From: Variovorax sp. JS1663
GTDB taxonomy: Bacteria > Pseudomonadota > Gammaproteobacteria > Burkholderiales > Burkholderiaceae_C
DNA length: 64,000 nt
NCBI RefSeq assembly: GCF_002157355.1
Contig: NZ_LYMK01000009.1
Span: forward strand, 62,001 to 126,000
Direction of reading: 5' to 3'
Part shown: positions 26,026 to 35,205 of the stretch, piece after piece
Numbering within the stretch: position 1 is the stretch's first letter
Layout: every line of letters starts with the position of its first letter
Notes under the pieces: generated by a model
Databases searched by the model: none
Told to the model about the DNA's origin: nothing
Seen by the model: only the letters and a program-made list of their open reading frames with translations
Program-made: the position numbers and the translations under genes

Positions 26026-26301
26026 ATGAAGCCCCTGGTCGAAATCCAACGCGTCGGACCGAACGCCTTCACCTACCGCATCAGCGCCTTCGTCGCCGGT
26101 GCGGAGGAGGCGGGCGACAGCGGCACCTTCGACTCGCTCGCCCACTGCCTGTTCGACGCGGGCGCCTCCCTGGGCAACTACTTCTCGAGCGTGGAGCTCA
26201 ACGTCGACGGACTGTTCGTCGGCGCCTACGCCGTCGACGCCCTGTGCCGCCATTCCAAGCGGGTGGCACAGCGCATCCTGCAGCACTACCAGCCGGCCTG
26301 A
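26026..26301 (+). CDS. Small conserved-looking hypothetical protein
   Basis: A 91-residue acidic, soluble protein, MKPLVEIQRVGPNAFTYRIS..., ending HSKRVAQRILQHYQPA. It has no signal peptide, membrane segment or Cys pair. Codon usage and start context fit a real gene: it is divergent from the response regulator across the palindrome pair and convergent with the LysR gene. I do not recognise the family. Secondary structure looks like a beta-rich start followed by helices. Divergent placement suggests it is co-regulated with the two-component system. Confidence 0.65.
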   Translation: MKPLVEIQRVGPNAFTYRISAFVAGAEEAGDSGTFDSLAHCLFDAGASLGNYFSSVELNVDGLFVGAYAVDALCRHSKRVAQRILQHYQPA

Positions 26302-26325
26302 AGCCAGGGCCGTCAAGGCACTAGC

Positions 26326-27240
26326 TCACCCTTCCTTCAGCGCCCGCCGCAGCGTTTCGATGAAGCTGCGGCTCGCCGCCGACAGCGAACGCCCGCGCTT
26401 GGTGACCACGAAGATATCGCGCGACACGCGCGGCGCCGCCAGGCTGCGCACCACCAGCGAGGCATCGCCCGAAGCGCGCGCGAAGGCCGAGGGCATGATC
26501 GAGGGCCCCATGCCGCTGGCCGTCATCCACAGCGCGGTGGACAGGAAAGACACCTCGTTGACCACGTTGAGCACCACCCCGGCCTGCGCGGCCGTCGCGT
26601 CGATCAGCGGCCGGATGCCGTAGCCCGGCCGCACCGTGATCAGCGGTTGCCCAGCCAGTTCGGGCCAGCGCACCGGCTTCGCGCTGGCTGCCAGCGCATG
26701 GCCGCGCGCGCACACCAGGCTCAGGTGGTCGCGCATCAGGGTCTGCGTGTCCACCTCGGCACCCGGGCGCTCGGGCGTGCCGATGCCGAAGTCCACGTGC
26801 TCGCCGATGATGCGCGAGACGAACTGGTCGGGCGCGCAGTCGTCCACCACCACCCGCACCTGCGGATGGGCCTCGCCGAAGCGGCGGATCGCAGCCGGCA
26901 TGAGGAAGGAGGCGAGCGTGGGCGTGATCGCCAGGCAGACGCGCCCGCGCTGCAGCTGCGACAGCTCGCGGAAATCGGCCGACAGCGAATCGACGTCGCG
27001 CAGGATGCGCTCGGCCGCCGGCAGCATCTCGTTGGCCGCGGCGGTGGGCTGCAGCGAGCGGGTGGTGCGGTCGAACAGGCGCGTGCCCAGGCCCTCCTCG
27101 AGCTGGCGGATCAGCATGCTCACCGCCGACTGCGTGACGTACAGCTTCTCCGCCGCCGCGCTGAGCTTGCGCAGTTGGTAGACGGCAAGGAAGGCGCGCA
27201 GCTGCCGGATGGTGGGGCTGAACTTCGGAAGCGGATTCAT
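26326..27240 (-). CDS. LysR-family regulator, divergent from Bug 3 / FAD monooxygenase
   Basis: A 304-residue LysR regulator. The HTH is TIRQLRAFLAVYQLRKLSAAA followed by YVTQSAVSMLIRQLEEGLGT. The effector domain is from GRVCLAITPTLASFLMP, with a C-terminal SRDIFVVTKRGRSLS. It is divergent from the Bug 3 and flavin monooxygenase genes with 93 bp between starts, and probably controls them in response to an aromatic ligand (inference). Confidence 0.9.
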   Translation of the reverse strand: MNPLPKFSPTIRQLRAFLAVYQLRKLSAAAEKLYVTQSAVSMLIRQLEEGLGTRLFDRTTRSLQPTAAANEMLPAAERILRDVDSLSADFRELSQLQRGRVCLAITPTLASFLMPAAIRRFGEAHPQVRVVVDDCAPDQFVSRIIGEHVDFGIGTPERPGAEVDTQTLMRDHLSLVCARGHALAASAKPVRWPELAGQPLITVRPGYGIRPLIDATAAQAGVVLNVVNEVSFLSTALWMTASGMGPSIMPSAFARASGDASLVVRSLAAPRVSRDIFVVTKRGRSLSAASRSFIETLRRALKEG

Positions 27241-27253
27241 CAGGTCAGATCAT

Positions 27254-27289
27254 ATTTCGTTCGGAATTTATTGATTTACGAATGAATGG
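27254..27289. promoter_or_regulatory. LysR-type operator region, AT-rich
   Basis: An AT-rich patch between the divergent LysR and Bug 3 starts. TTCGT (27256-27260) and ACGAA (27278-27282) form an inverted repeat around TCGGAATTTATTGATTT. The same TTCGT/ACGAA pairing occurs at the LysR-controlled promoter at 57621-57648, although with a different spacing. Confidence 0.4.
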
Positions 27290-27333
27290 CGCTGCCGTCC
27301 AATCCGTTCCAGGAGACATCACGAGGAACATCG

Positions 27334-28320
27334 ATGAAGACATTCGCCCGTGCCCTGGGCCTTCTGGCCGCCACCGGCTTGCTCACCGCCCCCGGGCTCG
27401 TGTCGGCCCAGGCACCTGACCCCTTTCCCGCCAAGCCGATCCGCATGATCGTGACCTTCCCACCGGGCGGCAGCGCCGACGCGGTGGTGCGCATGCTGGT
27501 GCCGCGGCTGGGCGAGAAGCTGGGCCAGCCGGTGGTGGTGGACAACCGCCCCGGCGCCGGCGGCAACGTGGGGCTGCAGGCGGTGGCCAGGTCGCCGGGC
27601 GACGGCTACACGCTGGGCGTCGGCGCGGCCGGCGCGCTGTCGGCCAACAGCAGCCTCTATGCGCAGATGCCCTTCGATCCGATCAAGGACTTCAGGCCGG
27701 TGGGCATGCTGGCCGCCATCCCCTTCGTGATCGTGGGCCACCCCTCGCTGGAGGCCAGGACATTGCCGCAGCTCATCGCCATGGCCCGCGCGCAGCCGGG
27801 CAAGCTTTCGATCGGCCATGGCGGCAACGGCACGGCCATGCACCTGTCATCCGCGCTCTTCGCCCAGATGGCGCAGCTGAAGCTGGTGGAGGTGCCCTAC
27901 CGCGGCTCCGGCCCGGCGGCGGTGGACACGATGGCTGGCCAGGTGCCGCTGGCGGTGGTGGACCTGCCTTCTTCGCTACAGCAGATCAAGGCCGGCAAGC
28001 TGACCGCCTTCGCCGTCACCAGCCCGCAGCGCCTGCCCATGCTGCCCGAGGTGCCCACCGTGGCCGAGGCCGGCCTGCCCGGCTACGACGCGGTCGGCTG
28101 GTTCGGCGTGGTGGCGCCGGCCGACACGCCGGCGCCGATCGTCACGCGCCTCAACGCCGAGATCACGGCCGCGCTGCGCGACGAGCACATCCAGGCGGCC
28201 ATGCGCAACCTGGGCGTGGAGCCTGCCCCCGGCACGCCCCAGGCCTTCGAGGACTACATCCGGAGCGAAACCAAGAAATGGTCGCAAGTCATCAAGACCG
28301 CCAACATCAAATTGGAATGA
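27334..28320 (+). CDS. Bug/TctC-family receptor (Bug 3)
   Basis: A 328-residue periplasmic binding protein. The signal peptide MKTFARALGLLAATGLLTAP ends near VSAQA. The mature protein reads PFPAKPIRMIVTFPPGGSAD, VVVDNRPGAGGNVG, SPGDGYTLGVG and VEVPYRGSGPAAVD. ATG at 27334 follows a GAGGAACATCG ribosome site. Only one base separates its stop from the flavin monooxygenase start, so receptor and oxygenase are one transcription unit, and the ligand is likely the aromatic substrate or a related acid. Confidence 0.92.
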   Translation: MKTFARALGLLAATGLLTAPGLVSAQAPDPFPAKPIRMIVTFPPGGSADAVVRMLVPRLGEKLGQPVVVDNRPGAGGNVGLQAVARSPGDGYTLGVGAAGALSANSSLYAQMPFDPIKDFRPVGMLAAIPFVIVGHPSLEARTLPQLIAMARAQPGKLSIGHGGNGTAMHLSSALFAQMAQLKLVEVPYRGSGPAAVDTMAGQVPLAVVDLPSSLQQIKAGKLTAFAVTSPQRLPMLPEVPTVAEAGLPGYDAVGWFGVVAPADTPAPIVTRLNAEITAALRDEHIQAAMRNLGVEPAPGTPQAFEDYIRSETKKWSQVIKTANIKLE

Positions 28321-28321
28321 C

Positions 28322-29968
28322 ATGAACGAGGAATTGAACGCAGACGTCCTGGTGGTGGGCGCCGGCCCTGTCGGCCTGACGCTGGCCATGGACCTGGCCT
28401 CGCGCGGCGTGCAGGTGCTGGTGGCCGAGACGCGCCGCTACGCCGAGCCGCCCAACGTCAAGTGCAACCACGTGTCGGCGCGCAGCATGGAGGTGTTCCG
28501 GCGTCTGGGCGTGGCGCAGCAGCTGCGCGATGCGGGCCTGCCGGCCGACCATCCGAACGATGTGGTGTTCCGCACCAGCGTGACCGGCATCGAGCTCACG
28601 CGCATCCCGATCCCCTGCCGGCGCGACCGCTACACCGAGACCGAGGGCCCCGACGCCTGGTGGCCGACGCCGGAGCCGCCGCACCGCATCAACCAGCTGT
28701 TCCTGGAGCCGATCCTGCTCGAGCACGCGGCGGCGCAGCCGAACATCCGGCTGCTCAACCGCACGCAGGTGACGGACTTCGAGCAGGACGCGAAGGGCGT
28801 CAGCGCCAACGCCGTCCCCCTCGACGGCGGCGAAGCACGCCGCATCCGCTGCCGCTACCTGGTGGGCTGCGACGGCGGCGCCTCCGGCGTGCGCAAGCGC
28901 ATGGGTGCGACGCTGGAAGGCACCGCCGTGATCCAGCGCGTGCAGTCCACCTACATCCGCGCCCCCGGGCTGCGCGCCCTGATCCCGGGCAAGCCCGCCT
29001 GGTCCTACTACTCGGTGAATCCGCGCCGCTGCGGCACGATGTTCGCGATCGACGGCCACGAGACCTGGCTGGTGCACAACCACCTGAACGCCGAGGAGCC
29101 GGAATTCGATTCGGTGGACCGCGACCGCTCGATCCGCGAGATCCTCGGCGTGGGCGACGACTTCCGCTACGAGGTGATCAGCAAGGAAGACTGGGTGGGC
29201 CGCCGCCTGGTGGCCGACCGCTTCCGCGACCGCCGCGTCTTCATCGCCGGCGACGCGGCGCACCTGTGGGTGCCCTACGCGGGCTACGGCATGAACGCCG
29301 GCATCGCCGATGCGGTCAACCTGGGCTGGCTGCTCTCGGCCTGCGTGCAGGGCTGGGCCGGCGAACGCATCCTCGACGCCTACGAGGCCGAGCGGCAGCC
29401 CATCACCGAGCAGGTCTCGCACTTTGCGATGGACCATGCGCAGAAGATGATCCGCGCGCGCCGCGCCGTGCCGCCGGACATCGAGGCCCCGGGCCCCGAG
29501 GGCGAGGCGCTGCGCGCCGAGGTCGGCCACGAGGCCTACGAGCTCAACGTGCAGCAGTTCTGCTGCGCCGGCCTGAACTTCGGCTACTACTACACAGGCT
29601 CGCCGATCATCCCCCCGGACGAGGAGGCGCCACCGCCCTACACCATGGGCGGCTTCACGCCCTCTACCGTGCCGGGCTGCCGCGCGCCGCACCTGTGGCT
29701 GCCGGACGGGCGCTCGCTCTACGACGCCTTCGGGCCCGGCTACACGCTGCTGCGCTTCGACCGCCGCGTCGACACGGCCGCGCTGGAGAACGCCGCGCGC
29801 GCGGTCCGCATGCCGCTCGTGGTGCTCGACGTGGAAGCGCCAGACCTGCCGCGCGCCTACCGGCACCGCCTGGTGCTGTGCCGGGCCGACCAGCACGTGG
29901 CCTGGCGCGGCGACCGCCTGCCGTCCGACGCGGGCGCGCTGGTGGCGACGCTGCGCGGCGCCGGCTAG
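28322..29968 (+). CDS. FAD-dependent aromatic monooxygenase (PheA/MhpA-type)
   Basis: A 548-residue class A flavoprotein monooxygenase that hydroxylates an aromatic ring with NAD(P)H and O2. The FAD-binding G-x-G-x-x-G is in VLVVGAGPVGLTLAMDLAS; the DG motif region is LVGCDGGASGVRKRMG; the GD motif is RRVFIAGDAAHLWVPYAGYG, followed by NAGIADAVNLGWLL. The C-terminal thioredoxin-like domain of the phenol hydroxylase/MhpA group is present (TLLRFDRRVD...RLVLCRADQHVAWRG). Its neighbours are Bug 3 upstream and a convergent phasin gene with no gap. The substrate is unknown. Confidence 0.9.
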   Translation: MNEELNADVLVVGAGPVGLTLAMDLASRGVQVLVAETRRYAEPPNVKCNHVSARSMEVFRRLGVAQQLRDAGLPADHPNDVVFRTSVTGIELTRIPIPCRRDRYTETEGPDAWWPTPEPPHRINQLFLEPILLEHAAAQPNIRLLNRTQVTDFEQDAKGVSANAVPLDGGEARRIRCRYLVGCDGGASGVRKRMGATLEGTAVIQRVQSTYIRAPGLRALIPGKPAWSYYSVNPRRCGTMFAIDGHETWLVHNHLNAEEPEFDSVDRDRSIREILGVGDDFRYEVISKEDWVGRRLVADRFRDRRVFIAGDAAHLWVPYAGYGMNAGIADAVNLGWLLSACVQGWAGERILDAYEAERQPITEQVSHFAMDHAQKMIRARRAVPPDIEAPGPEGEALRAEVGHEAYELNVQQFCCAGLNFGYYYTGSPIIPPDEEAPPPYTMGGFTPSTVPGCRAPHLWLPDGRSLYDAFGPGYTLLRFDRRVDTAALENAARAVRMPLVVLDVEAPDLPRAYRHRLVLCRADQHVAWRGDRLPSDAGALVATLRGAG

Positions 29969-29969
29969 C

Positions 29970-30416
29970 CTACTTCGGCTGCAGCAGCTTCTGCAGGTTC
30001 GCCATGTTCTCCTGCAGCCGGTCCTGCACCACCTTCCAGGCGTTGTTGCGCGTCTGCGCTTCCATCTCGGCCAGTTCGCGGAAGTTGGCCATCGCCTGCT
30101 CGATCCCGCGCTGGGCCGCCTCGGACTGCTTCGACATCGCGTCCGGGCTGGCCACGCTGCCGAGCGCCTGCTGCCATTGCGCCAGCGTGTCGCGCAGGAT
30201 CTCGCCGCGGCGCTGCGCCAGCGCCTGGATGCCTTCGTAGGCCTGCCGGTTGGCCTCGGCCAGCGCCTCCATGTCCTTGCGCTGCCATTCCATCAGCGCA
30301 CCGACGTCGACACCGGGCAGCTTGTATTGCTCGATCAGCTTGCCGAGGTCTTCCAGCGACGGCATGCCCGCAGGGATGAATGCCGAGGTGTCGGCCGCCT
30401 TCTTGTCAGTCGCCAT
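29970..30416 (-). CDS. Phasin-family granule-associated protein
   Basis: A 148-residue, mostly helical, amphipathic protein with high Ala/Gln/Glu content: PSLEDLGKLIEQYKLPGVDV, then WQRKDMEALAEANRQAYEGI, RRGEILRDTLAQWQQAL and a C-terminal helix ending NLQKLLQPK. This pattern fits the phasin (Phasin_2) family, which coats polyhydroxyalkanoate or lipid inclusions. The start ATG at 30416 follows a GGAGACATCAC ribosome site. It is the last gene of the hydrolase-ligase-wax synthase-MFS operon, which supports a storage-granule role. Confidence 0.82.
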   Translation of the reverse strand: MATDKKAADTSAFIPAGMPSLEDLGKLIEQYKLPGVDVGALMEWQRKDMEALAEANRQAYEGIQALAQRRGEILRDTLAQWQQALGSVASPDAMSKQSEAAQRGIEQAMANFRELAEMEAQTRNNAWKVVQDRLQENMANLQKLLQPK

Positions 30417-30463
30417 GTGATGTCTCCTGGAGGTGAACGGAATGGTGATGGTAGATCGGGCCG

Positions 30464-31786
30464 TCAGGCTGCCGCCAGCCGCGGGCTGCCCACGGTCGCC
30501 GGCCGGATGACGCCCATGAGGATGATGCCGGACAGCAGCCACAGCGCCATGGTCAGGTACATGCTGTTGTCCGAGTTACCGCTGCTGCTGGTGACCCAGC
30601 TGGTGAGCAGCGGCGTGATCGCCGGCCCCAGGTTGCCCAGGCTGCTGATCAGGGCGATACCGCCGGCGGCCGATTTCCTCGGCAGGTACTCGCTGATGGC
30701 GGCGAAGAAGATCGGCGTGTTGGCCGACTGGCCGATGGCCATGATGGCCAGCCCCGCGAGCCCCAGCACCATGTTGCCCTTGGCGAAGACCGCGAACAGC
30801 AGGCCCACCGCGGCGAGCGCAACGCAGAAGAAGAAGTGCTTGCGGCGCTCCAGGTGCCGGTCCGAACTGCGTCCCACGAACACCATGCCGATGGCGCCGA
30901 CCACCGCGGGAATGGCGGACAGCAGCCCGATCGTGAACACGTCGGCGATTCCCCAGCTCTTGATCAGCGTCGGCATGAAGAACACCAGCGTGTAGTTGGC
31001 GCCCAGGAACAGGAAGTACACGAAGGCCATCGTGAACACCTTCGGGTCGCGCAGCAGCGCCCAGAAGGAGCCGTGCGACGCGGTCTCGACGGCGTGGGCG
31101 TCGTTGTCGATGTGGTCACGCAGCGCCGCCTTCTCGGCCGGCGAGAGCCAGTTCGCCTGCTCGGGCTTGTCCTTCAGGTAAAGGAAGGCAACGATGCCCA
31201 GCACGGAGGCCGGCAGCCCCTGCACCACGAACAGCCACTGCCAGCCGTGGTGGCCGCCCAGGCCGTCCATGTACTTCATGATCGCGCCCGAGAGCGGGCC
31301 GGCGAGCAGGTAGCCGATCGCGGTGGCCGTCATGAAGATCGAGATGACCTTGCAGCGCCGCGCCGACGGATACCAGTAGGTGAGGTACAGGATGATGCCG
31401 GGGAAGAAGCCGGCCTCGAAGGCGCCGAGCAGGAAGCGCAGCACATAGAACTGCGTCGTCGTCTGCACGAACATCATCGCCGAGGCCACCAGACCCCAGC
31501 AGAACATGATGCGCAGCAGCGTCTTGCGCGCGCCGATCTTCTCCAGCATCAGGTTGCTCGGCACCTCGAACAGGAAGTAGCCGATGAAGAAGATGCCCGC
31601 GCCCAGGGCATAGGCCTCGTTGCTGAAGGCCAGCGTCTGCTTCATCTGCAGCTGCGCGAAGCCGATGTTGATGCGGTCGATGAAGGCGACGATGTAGCAG
31701 ATGATCAAGAGCGGCAGCAGGTGCCAGCTGACCTTGGAGAACAGCGCCTCGTCTTCGGCGGTGTAGCGGGCCTGGGCAGGGTTCAT
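30464..31786 (-). CDS. MFS transporter, anion:cation symporter (phthalate permease-like) family
   Basis: A 440-residue 12-helix major facilitator. It begins MNPAQARYTAEDEALFSKV, then LLPLLIICYIVAFIDRINIGFA (helix 1 with the D-R-x-N/x-G-F-A motif of the ACS family). ARKTLLRIMF is in the 2-3 loop and FVGRSSDRHLERRKHF in the 8-9 loop. A central cytosolic loop (LKDKPEQANWLSPAEKAALR) is typical of ACS carriers of organic anions such as phthalate, tartrate or glucarate. It sits between the wax synthase gene and the phasin gene with 30- and 47-bp gaps. The substrate may be a carboxylate that the operon's CoA ligase activates (inference). Confidence 0.9.
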   Translation of the reverse strand: MNPAQARYTAEDEALFSKVSWHLLPLLIICYIVAFIDRINIGFAQLQMKQTLAFSNEAYALGAGIFFIGYFLFEVPSNLMLEKIGARKTLLRIMFCWGLVASAMMFVQTTTQFYVLRFLLGAFEAGFFPGIILYLTYWYPSARRCKVISIFMTATAIGYLLAGPLSGAIMKYMDGLGGHHGWQWLFVVQGLPASVLGIVAFLYLKDKPEQANWLSPAEKAALRDHIDNDAHAVETASHGSFWALLRDPKVFTMAFVYFLFLGANYTLVFFMPTLIKSWGIADVFTIGLLSAIPAVVGAIGMVFVGRSSDRHLERRKHFFFCVALAAVGLLFAVFAKGNMVLGLAGLAIMAIGQSANTPIFFAAISEYLPRKSAAGGIALISSLGNLGPAITPLLTSWVTSSSGNSDNSMYLTMALWLLSGIILMGVIRPATVGSPRLAAA

Positions 31787-31816
31787 GGGTCTTGTCTCCT
31801 TCTGGGGGTACGGGCT

Positions 31817-33415
31817 TCAGGCGCGCCGGGCGGACGCGCTGGCGCGCTTCGCCGCGGCGGCCGGACGACGTGCCGGTGCGCGCGTCCGGGCGGCAGGCGC
31901 GGGCTCGGCGGGGCGCGCCTTCCTGCGTGGGGTCTTCGCGGCCGGGGCCTGGACCGGCGCAGCGGCCGGCGCCGGTTGCGGCGATTCGGCGGCCGCATCG
32001 CCGACGCCCGGCAGCTGCCGGATCTCCTCGAGCGCGGCGCGCAGGTGGCCTATCAGCTCGTACGACTCCTCCTGCGACAGGATGCGCCGGCAGGCGGTGA
32101 GGCCGAAGTCCAGCGAGCCCGCGTAGCTCTGCACCGTGATGTTCAGCGCGTTGCCGTGGTAGGGGATCGACACCGGGTAGAAGTGCGTCATCCGCGCGCC
32201 GCACACGTACAGCGGCATCGCCGGGCCCGGCACGTTGGAGATCAGCACATTGGCCACCGGCGGCAGCCGGCGCGCCAACTGCGAGCGGCCGTACAGCGAG
32301 GCCAGGCTGGTCATCAGCCAGGGCGAGCCGGTGACCGGCAGGTCCACGCCGAGCACCGGCCGCAACTCGCGCACCACCGCCTTGGCCGCCTCGGACGAAG
32401 CATGGATCGCCTTGAAGCGCTCGGCCGGATCGTCGATGTCGGTGGCCAGGTCCACCCGCACCATCGAGACCTGGTTGTTCATCGCGTCGTCGCCCTCGGC
32501 GCGCAGGCTCACCGGCACGCCGGCGATCAGGGCCGCCTTGGGCAAGAGGTTGCGCTCCTTCATGAAGCGGCGCAGCGCGCCGCTGCACATCGCCATCACG
32601 ATGGTGTTGACGGTGCCGCCGACGCGCCTGCCCAGCGCCTTCATCTCGTCGAAAGGCAGCGACATCGTGCTGTACGAGCGCTGGTTGGTGATCGAGTCGT
32701 TGAACATCGTCTTGGGTGCGAGGCCGAGGTTCAGCGCCCGCTCGCCGCTGCCCTTGCGCTGCCCGGCCAGCACGCTGCCGGCGGCGGTGAGCGCGCGCGC
32801 CGCGGTGGGCAGCAGTTCGGCGAGCTTCCGGTACTGGCGCGCCGAATTGGCCACCGCCGCCTGCAGCAGCTCGGCCACCCCGAGCTGGTAGCCGACCGCA
32901 CCCGGCCTGCGCCGCGGCGGTGGCACCTCGCGCACCTGCGGCGAGACGTCATACAGCACCTTGGCCAGCTCGGTGCCGGCCTTGCCGTCCACGCCGCTGT
33001 GGTGGGCCTTGGTGTAGAAGGCGATCCCGCCGTCCTCCAGCCCCTCGATCACGTACATCTCCCACAGCGGGCGGCTGCGGTCCAGCAGGCTCGAGTGCAG
33101 GCGCCCGATCAGCTGGTGCAGCTGCGCCATCGTGCCGGGGCGGCGCAGCGTGAGGCTGCGCACGTGGTAGTCCAGGTCGATGTCGTCGTCCTCGATCCAC
33201 ACCGGCTCGGCCAGCTCGAAGGGCATCGGCGCCAGCTTGCGCGTGAGCACCGTCGCCAGGTGCACCCGCTTGCCGATCATCGCCTTCACGTCCTCGTAGT
33301 AGTCGCCCTGGTAGCCCTTCGGGAGCTCCAGCAGCATCAGGCTGCCGACGTGCATCGGCGTCTCGGGCGTCTCGAAGTGCAGGAACGAGGCGTCCAGGCT
33401 GCTCAGGTGGTCCAT
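31817..33415 (-). CDS. Wax ester synthase / diacylglycerol O-acyltransferase (WS/DGAT) with cationic C-terminal tail
   Basis: A 532-residue WS/DGAT-family acyltransferase that transfers acyl from acyl-CoA to a fatty alcohol or diacylglycerol. The start MDHLSSLDASFLHFETPETP is typical. The catalytic HHxxxDG motif is AHHSGVDGKAG (His138, His139, Asp143). VPVSLR, ISNVPGPAMPLYV and YAGSLDFGLTACR mark the second domain. The last 66 or so residues are an Ala/Pro/Arg/Lys-rich low-complexity tail (TPRRKARPAEPAPAARTRAP...), absent from the usual family of about 460 residues. Preceding gene: acyl-CoA synthetase (43-bp gap); following: MFS (30-bp gap). Confidence 0.92.
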   Translation of the reverse strand: MDHLSSLDASFLHFETPETPMHVGSLMLLELPKGYQGDYYEDVKAMIGKRVHLATVLTRKLAPMPFELAEPVWIEDDDIDLDYHVRSLTLRRPGTMAQLHQLIGRLHSSLLDRSRPLWEMYVIEGLEDGGIAFYTKAHHSGVDGKAGTELAKVLYDVSPQVREVPPPRRRPGAVGYQLGVAELLQAAVANSARQYRKLAELLPTAARALTAAGSVLAGQRKGSGERALNLGLAPKTMFNDSITNQRSYSTMSLPFDEMKALGRRVGGTVNTIVMAMCSGALRRFMKERNLLPKAALIAGVPVSLRAEGDDAMNNQVSMVRVDLATDIDDPAERFKAIHASSEAAKAVVRELRPVLGVDLPVTGSPWLMTSLASLYGRSQLARRLPPVANVLISNVPGPAMPLYVCGARMTHFYPVSIPYHGNALNITVQSYAGSLDFGLTACRRILSQEESYELIGHLRAALEEIRQLPGVGDAAAESPQPAPAAAPVQAPAAKTPRRKARPAEPAPAARTRAPARRPAAAAKRASASARRA

Positions 33416-33458
33416 GGTGATGGCCTTCGTGGAAAAGAATGGAGGAAAGGTGGCGGGC

Positions 33459-35165
33459 TCAGGCCTGCGCGGCGGCGCGCTTGCGCGCCTCCTCGTCGAC
33501 CAGGTCCTTCTTCGACAGCTTGCCCACCGCCGTCTTCGGCAGCTCGGCACGGATCTCCAGTGCCTGCACCATCTCGTGCTTGCCCAGCCGGTCCTTGAGG
33601 AAGGCCTGCAGCGCCTCCAGCGTGAAGGCCTCGGCCCCGGGCTTGAGCGTGAGGAAGGCCTTGGGCGACTGGCCGCGGTACGCATCGGGGATGCCGATCA
33701 CGCACACCTCGGCTACCGCGGGATGCTGGTAGATGGCCTCCTCCAGCACGCGGGGGTACACGTTGTAGCCGCTGCACAGCAGCATGTCCTTGCAGCGGTC
33801 GACGATGAAGATGAAGCCGTCCTCGTCCATGTAGCCCACGTCGCCCGTGCGGAAGAAGCCGTCGAAAGTGGTGCTCTCCGCGGTGGCCTCGGGCTTCTTC
33901 CAGTAGCCCCGCATCACGTTCGGCCCCCGGATGCACATCTCGCCCTTCTCGCCCAGCGGCAGGTAGCGGTCCGGGTTCTCCAGGTCGAGCATCCGGATGG
34001 TGACGCCGGGATGCGGGATGCCGCACGAACCCTGCTTGCGCTTGCCGTATGCCAGCGAGAAGGTGCCGGTGGGCGAGGTCTCGGTCATGCCCCAGCCCTC
34101 GGCCAGCCAGGTGCCGGTCACGGCCTTGAAGCGCTCGGCGATCTCCAGCGGCAGCGGCGCGCCGCCCGAGTTGCACAGCTTGAGCGAACGCAGGTCGTAT
34201 TGGGGCGCCTCCGGGTCGCAGACGACGGCGGCGAACATGGTGGGCACGCCGCAGAAGACGGTGAGCTTCTTTTCCGAGATGTCGCGCAGCGCGGCCTTGG
34301 GGTCGAAGCGCACGTGCTGCACGATCTCGGCGGCCAGGCGCACGCCCAGCAGCAGGTTGACCGTCAGCGCATAGATGTGGAAGGGCGGCAGCACGGCGAG
34401 CAGGCGCTCCTGCCCCATCGTCAGCACGGGCGGCGTGCCGAACTGCGTGATCACCACCTGCTCGCAGGCCGAGGAGAGGTTGGCATGCGTGAGCATCGCG
34501 CCCTTGGGCAAGCCGGTCGTGCCGCCCGTGTACTGCAGCACCGCGAGAGCCTCCCGCGGGTCGCCGATCGGATGGCGCACGTACTGCCCGTCGTTGTCGA
34601 GCAGTTCGGCGAAGCGCACATGGTCGCCGCCGGACGGAACGTCGACGGTTTCCTGCCTGGCCTTCATCTGCGCGGCCACCGCATCGGGTGCACCGGTCAT
34701 CTCGGCCACAGTGCCGACGACGAGCTTCTTCAGGCGTGTCTTGCCGAGCATGGCAGCCATCTGCGGATACAGGCTCGCCACGTCGAGGGTGATCAGCACG
34801 TCGGTCTGGCTGTCTTCGATCTTGTGCTCGAGCACCTTGGCGGCATCGAGCGGCGAGTAGTTGACCACCGTGCCGCCCGCCTGGAGCACGCCGAAGACGG
34901 CGATCAGGTAATGCGGCGTGTTGGGCAGGAACAGGCCGACGTGCACGCCCGGCCCGACGCCCAGTGCCTGCAGGCCCTTGGCCGCGCGGTCGGCCAGGTC
35001 GCCCAGCTCGCGGTAGGTCAGGCGCTTGCCCATGAAATCGATGGCCGGCCGGTCGGGGAAGCGGGCGACGGCATCGCCCAGGATCTGCTGCACCGGCGCG
35101 GGTTGGATCTCGGCGTCCCAACTCACGCCCTCGGGATAGGAAGCCAGCCACGGCATTTCGTTCAT
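33459..35165 (-). CDS. Long-chain acyl-CoA synthetase (FadD-like)
   Basis: A 568-residue adenylate-forming acyl-CoA ligase. Motifs: YTGGTTGLPKGAMLTH (P-loop), WGMTETSPTG (A5), GDVGYMDEDGFIFIVDRCKD, SGYNVYPRVLEEAI (fatty acyl signature region), and the catalytic Lys in LPKTAVGKLSKKDL. The N-terminus MPWLASYPEGVSWDAEIQP is typical of the FadD branch. ATG at 35165 has GGAG nine bases upstream; a TTG six codons earlier is less likely. It would supply acyl-CoA to the adjacent WS/DGAT. Confidence 0.92.
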   Translation of the reverse strand: MNEMPWLASYPEGVSWDAEIQPAPVQQILGDAVARFPDRPAIDFMGKRLTYRELGDLADRAAKGLQALGVGPGVHVGLFLPNTPHYLIAVFGVLQAGGTVVNYSPLDAAKVLEHKIEDSQTDVLITLDVASLYPQMAAMLGKTRLKKLVVGTVAEMTGAPDAVAAQMKARQETVDVPSGGDHVRFAELLDNDGQYVRHPIGDPREALAVLQYTGGTTGLPKGAMLTHANLSSACEQVVITQFGTPPVLTMGQERLLAVLPPFHIYALTVNLLLGVRLAAEIVQHVRFDPKAALRDISEKKLTVFCGVPTMFAAVVCDPEAPQYDLRSLKLCNSGGAPLPLEIAERFKAVTGTWLAEGWGMTETSPTGTFSLAYGKRKQGSCGIPHPGVTIRMLDLENPDRYLPLGEKGEMCIRGPNVMRGYWKKPEATAESTTFDGFFRTGDVGYMDEDGFIFIVDRCKDMLLCSGYNVYPRVLEEAIYQHPAVAEVCVIGIPDAYRGQSPKAFLTLKPGAEAFTLEALQAFLKDRLGKHEMVQALEIRAELPKTAVGKLSKKDLVDEEARKRAAAQA

Positions 35166-35205
35166 GGTCGTTGTCTCCGTCAAGTTGTCGATCGCAGGCG
35201 CGTGC

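Noticed and set aside
30836..33598. A 920-codon plus-strand frame opposite the MFS and wax synthase genes
   Set aside because: No domain, low-complexity composition, fully antisense to well-supported genes.
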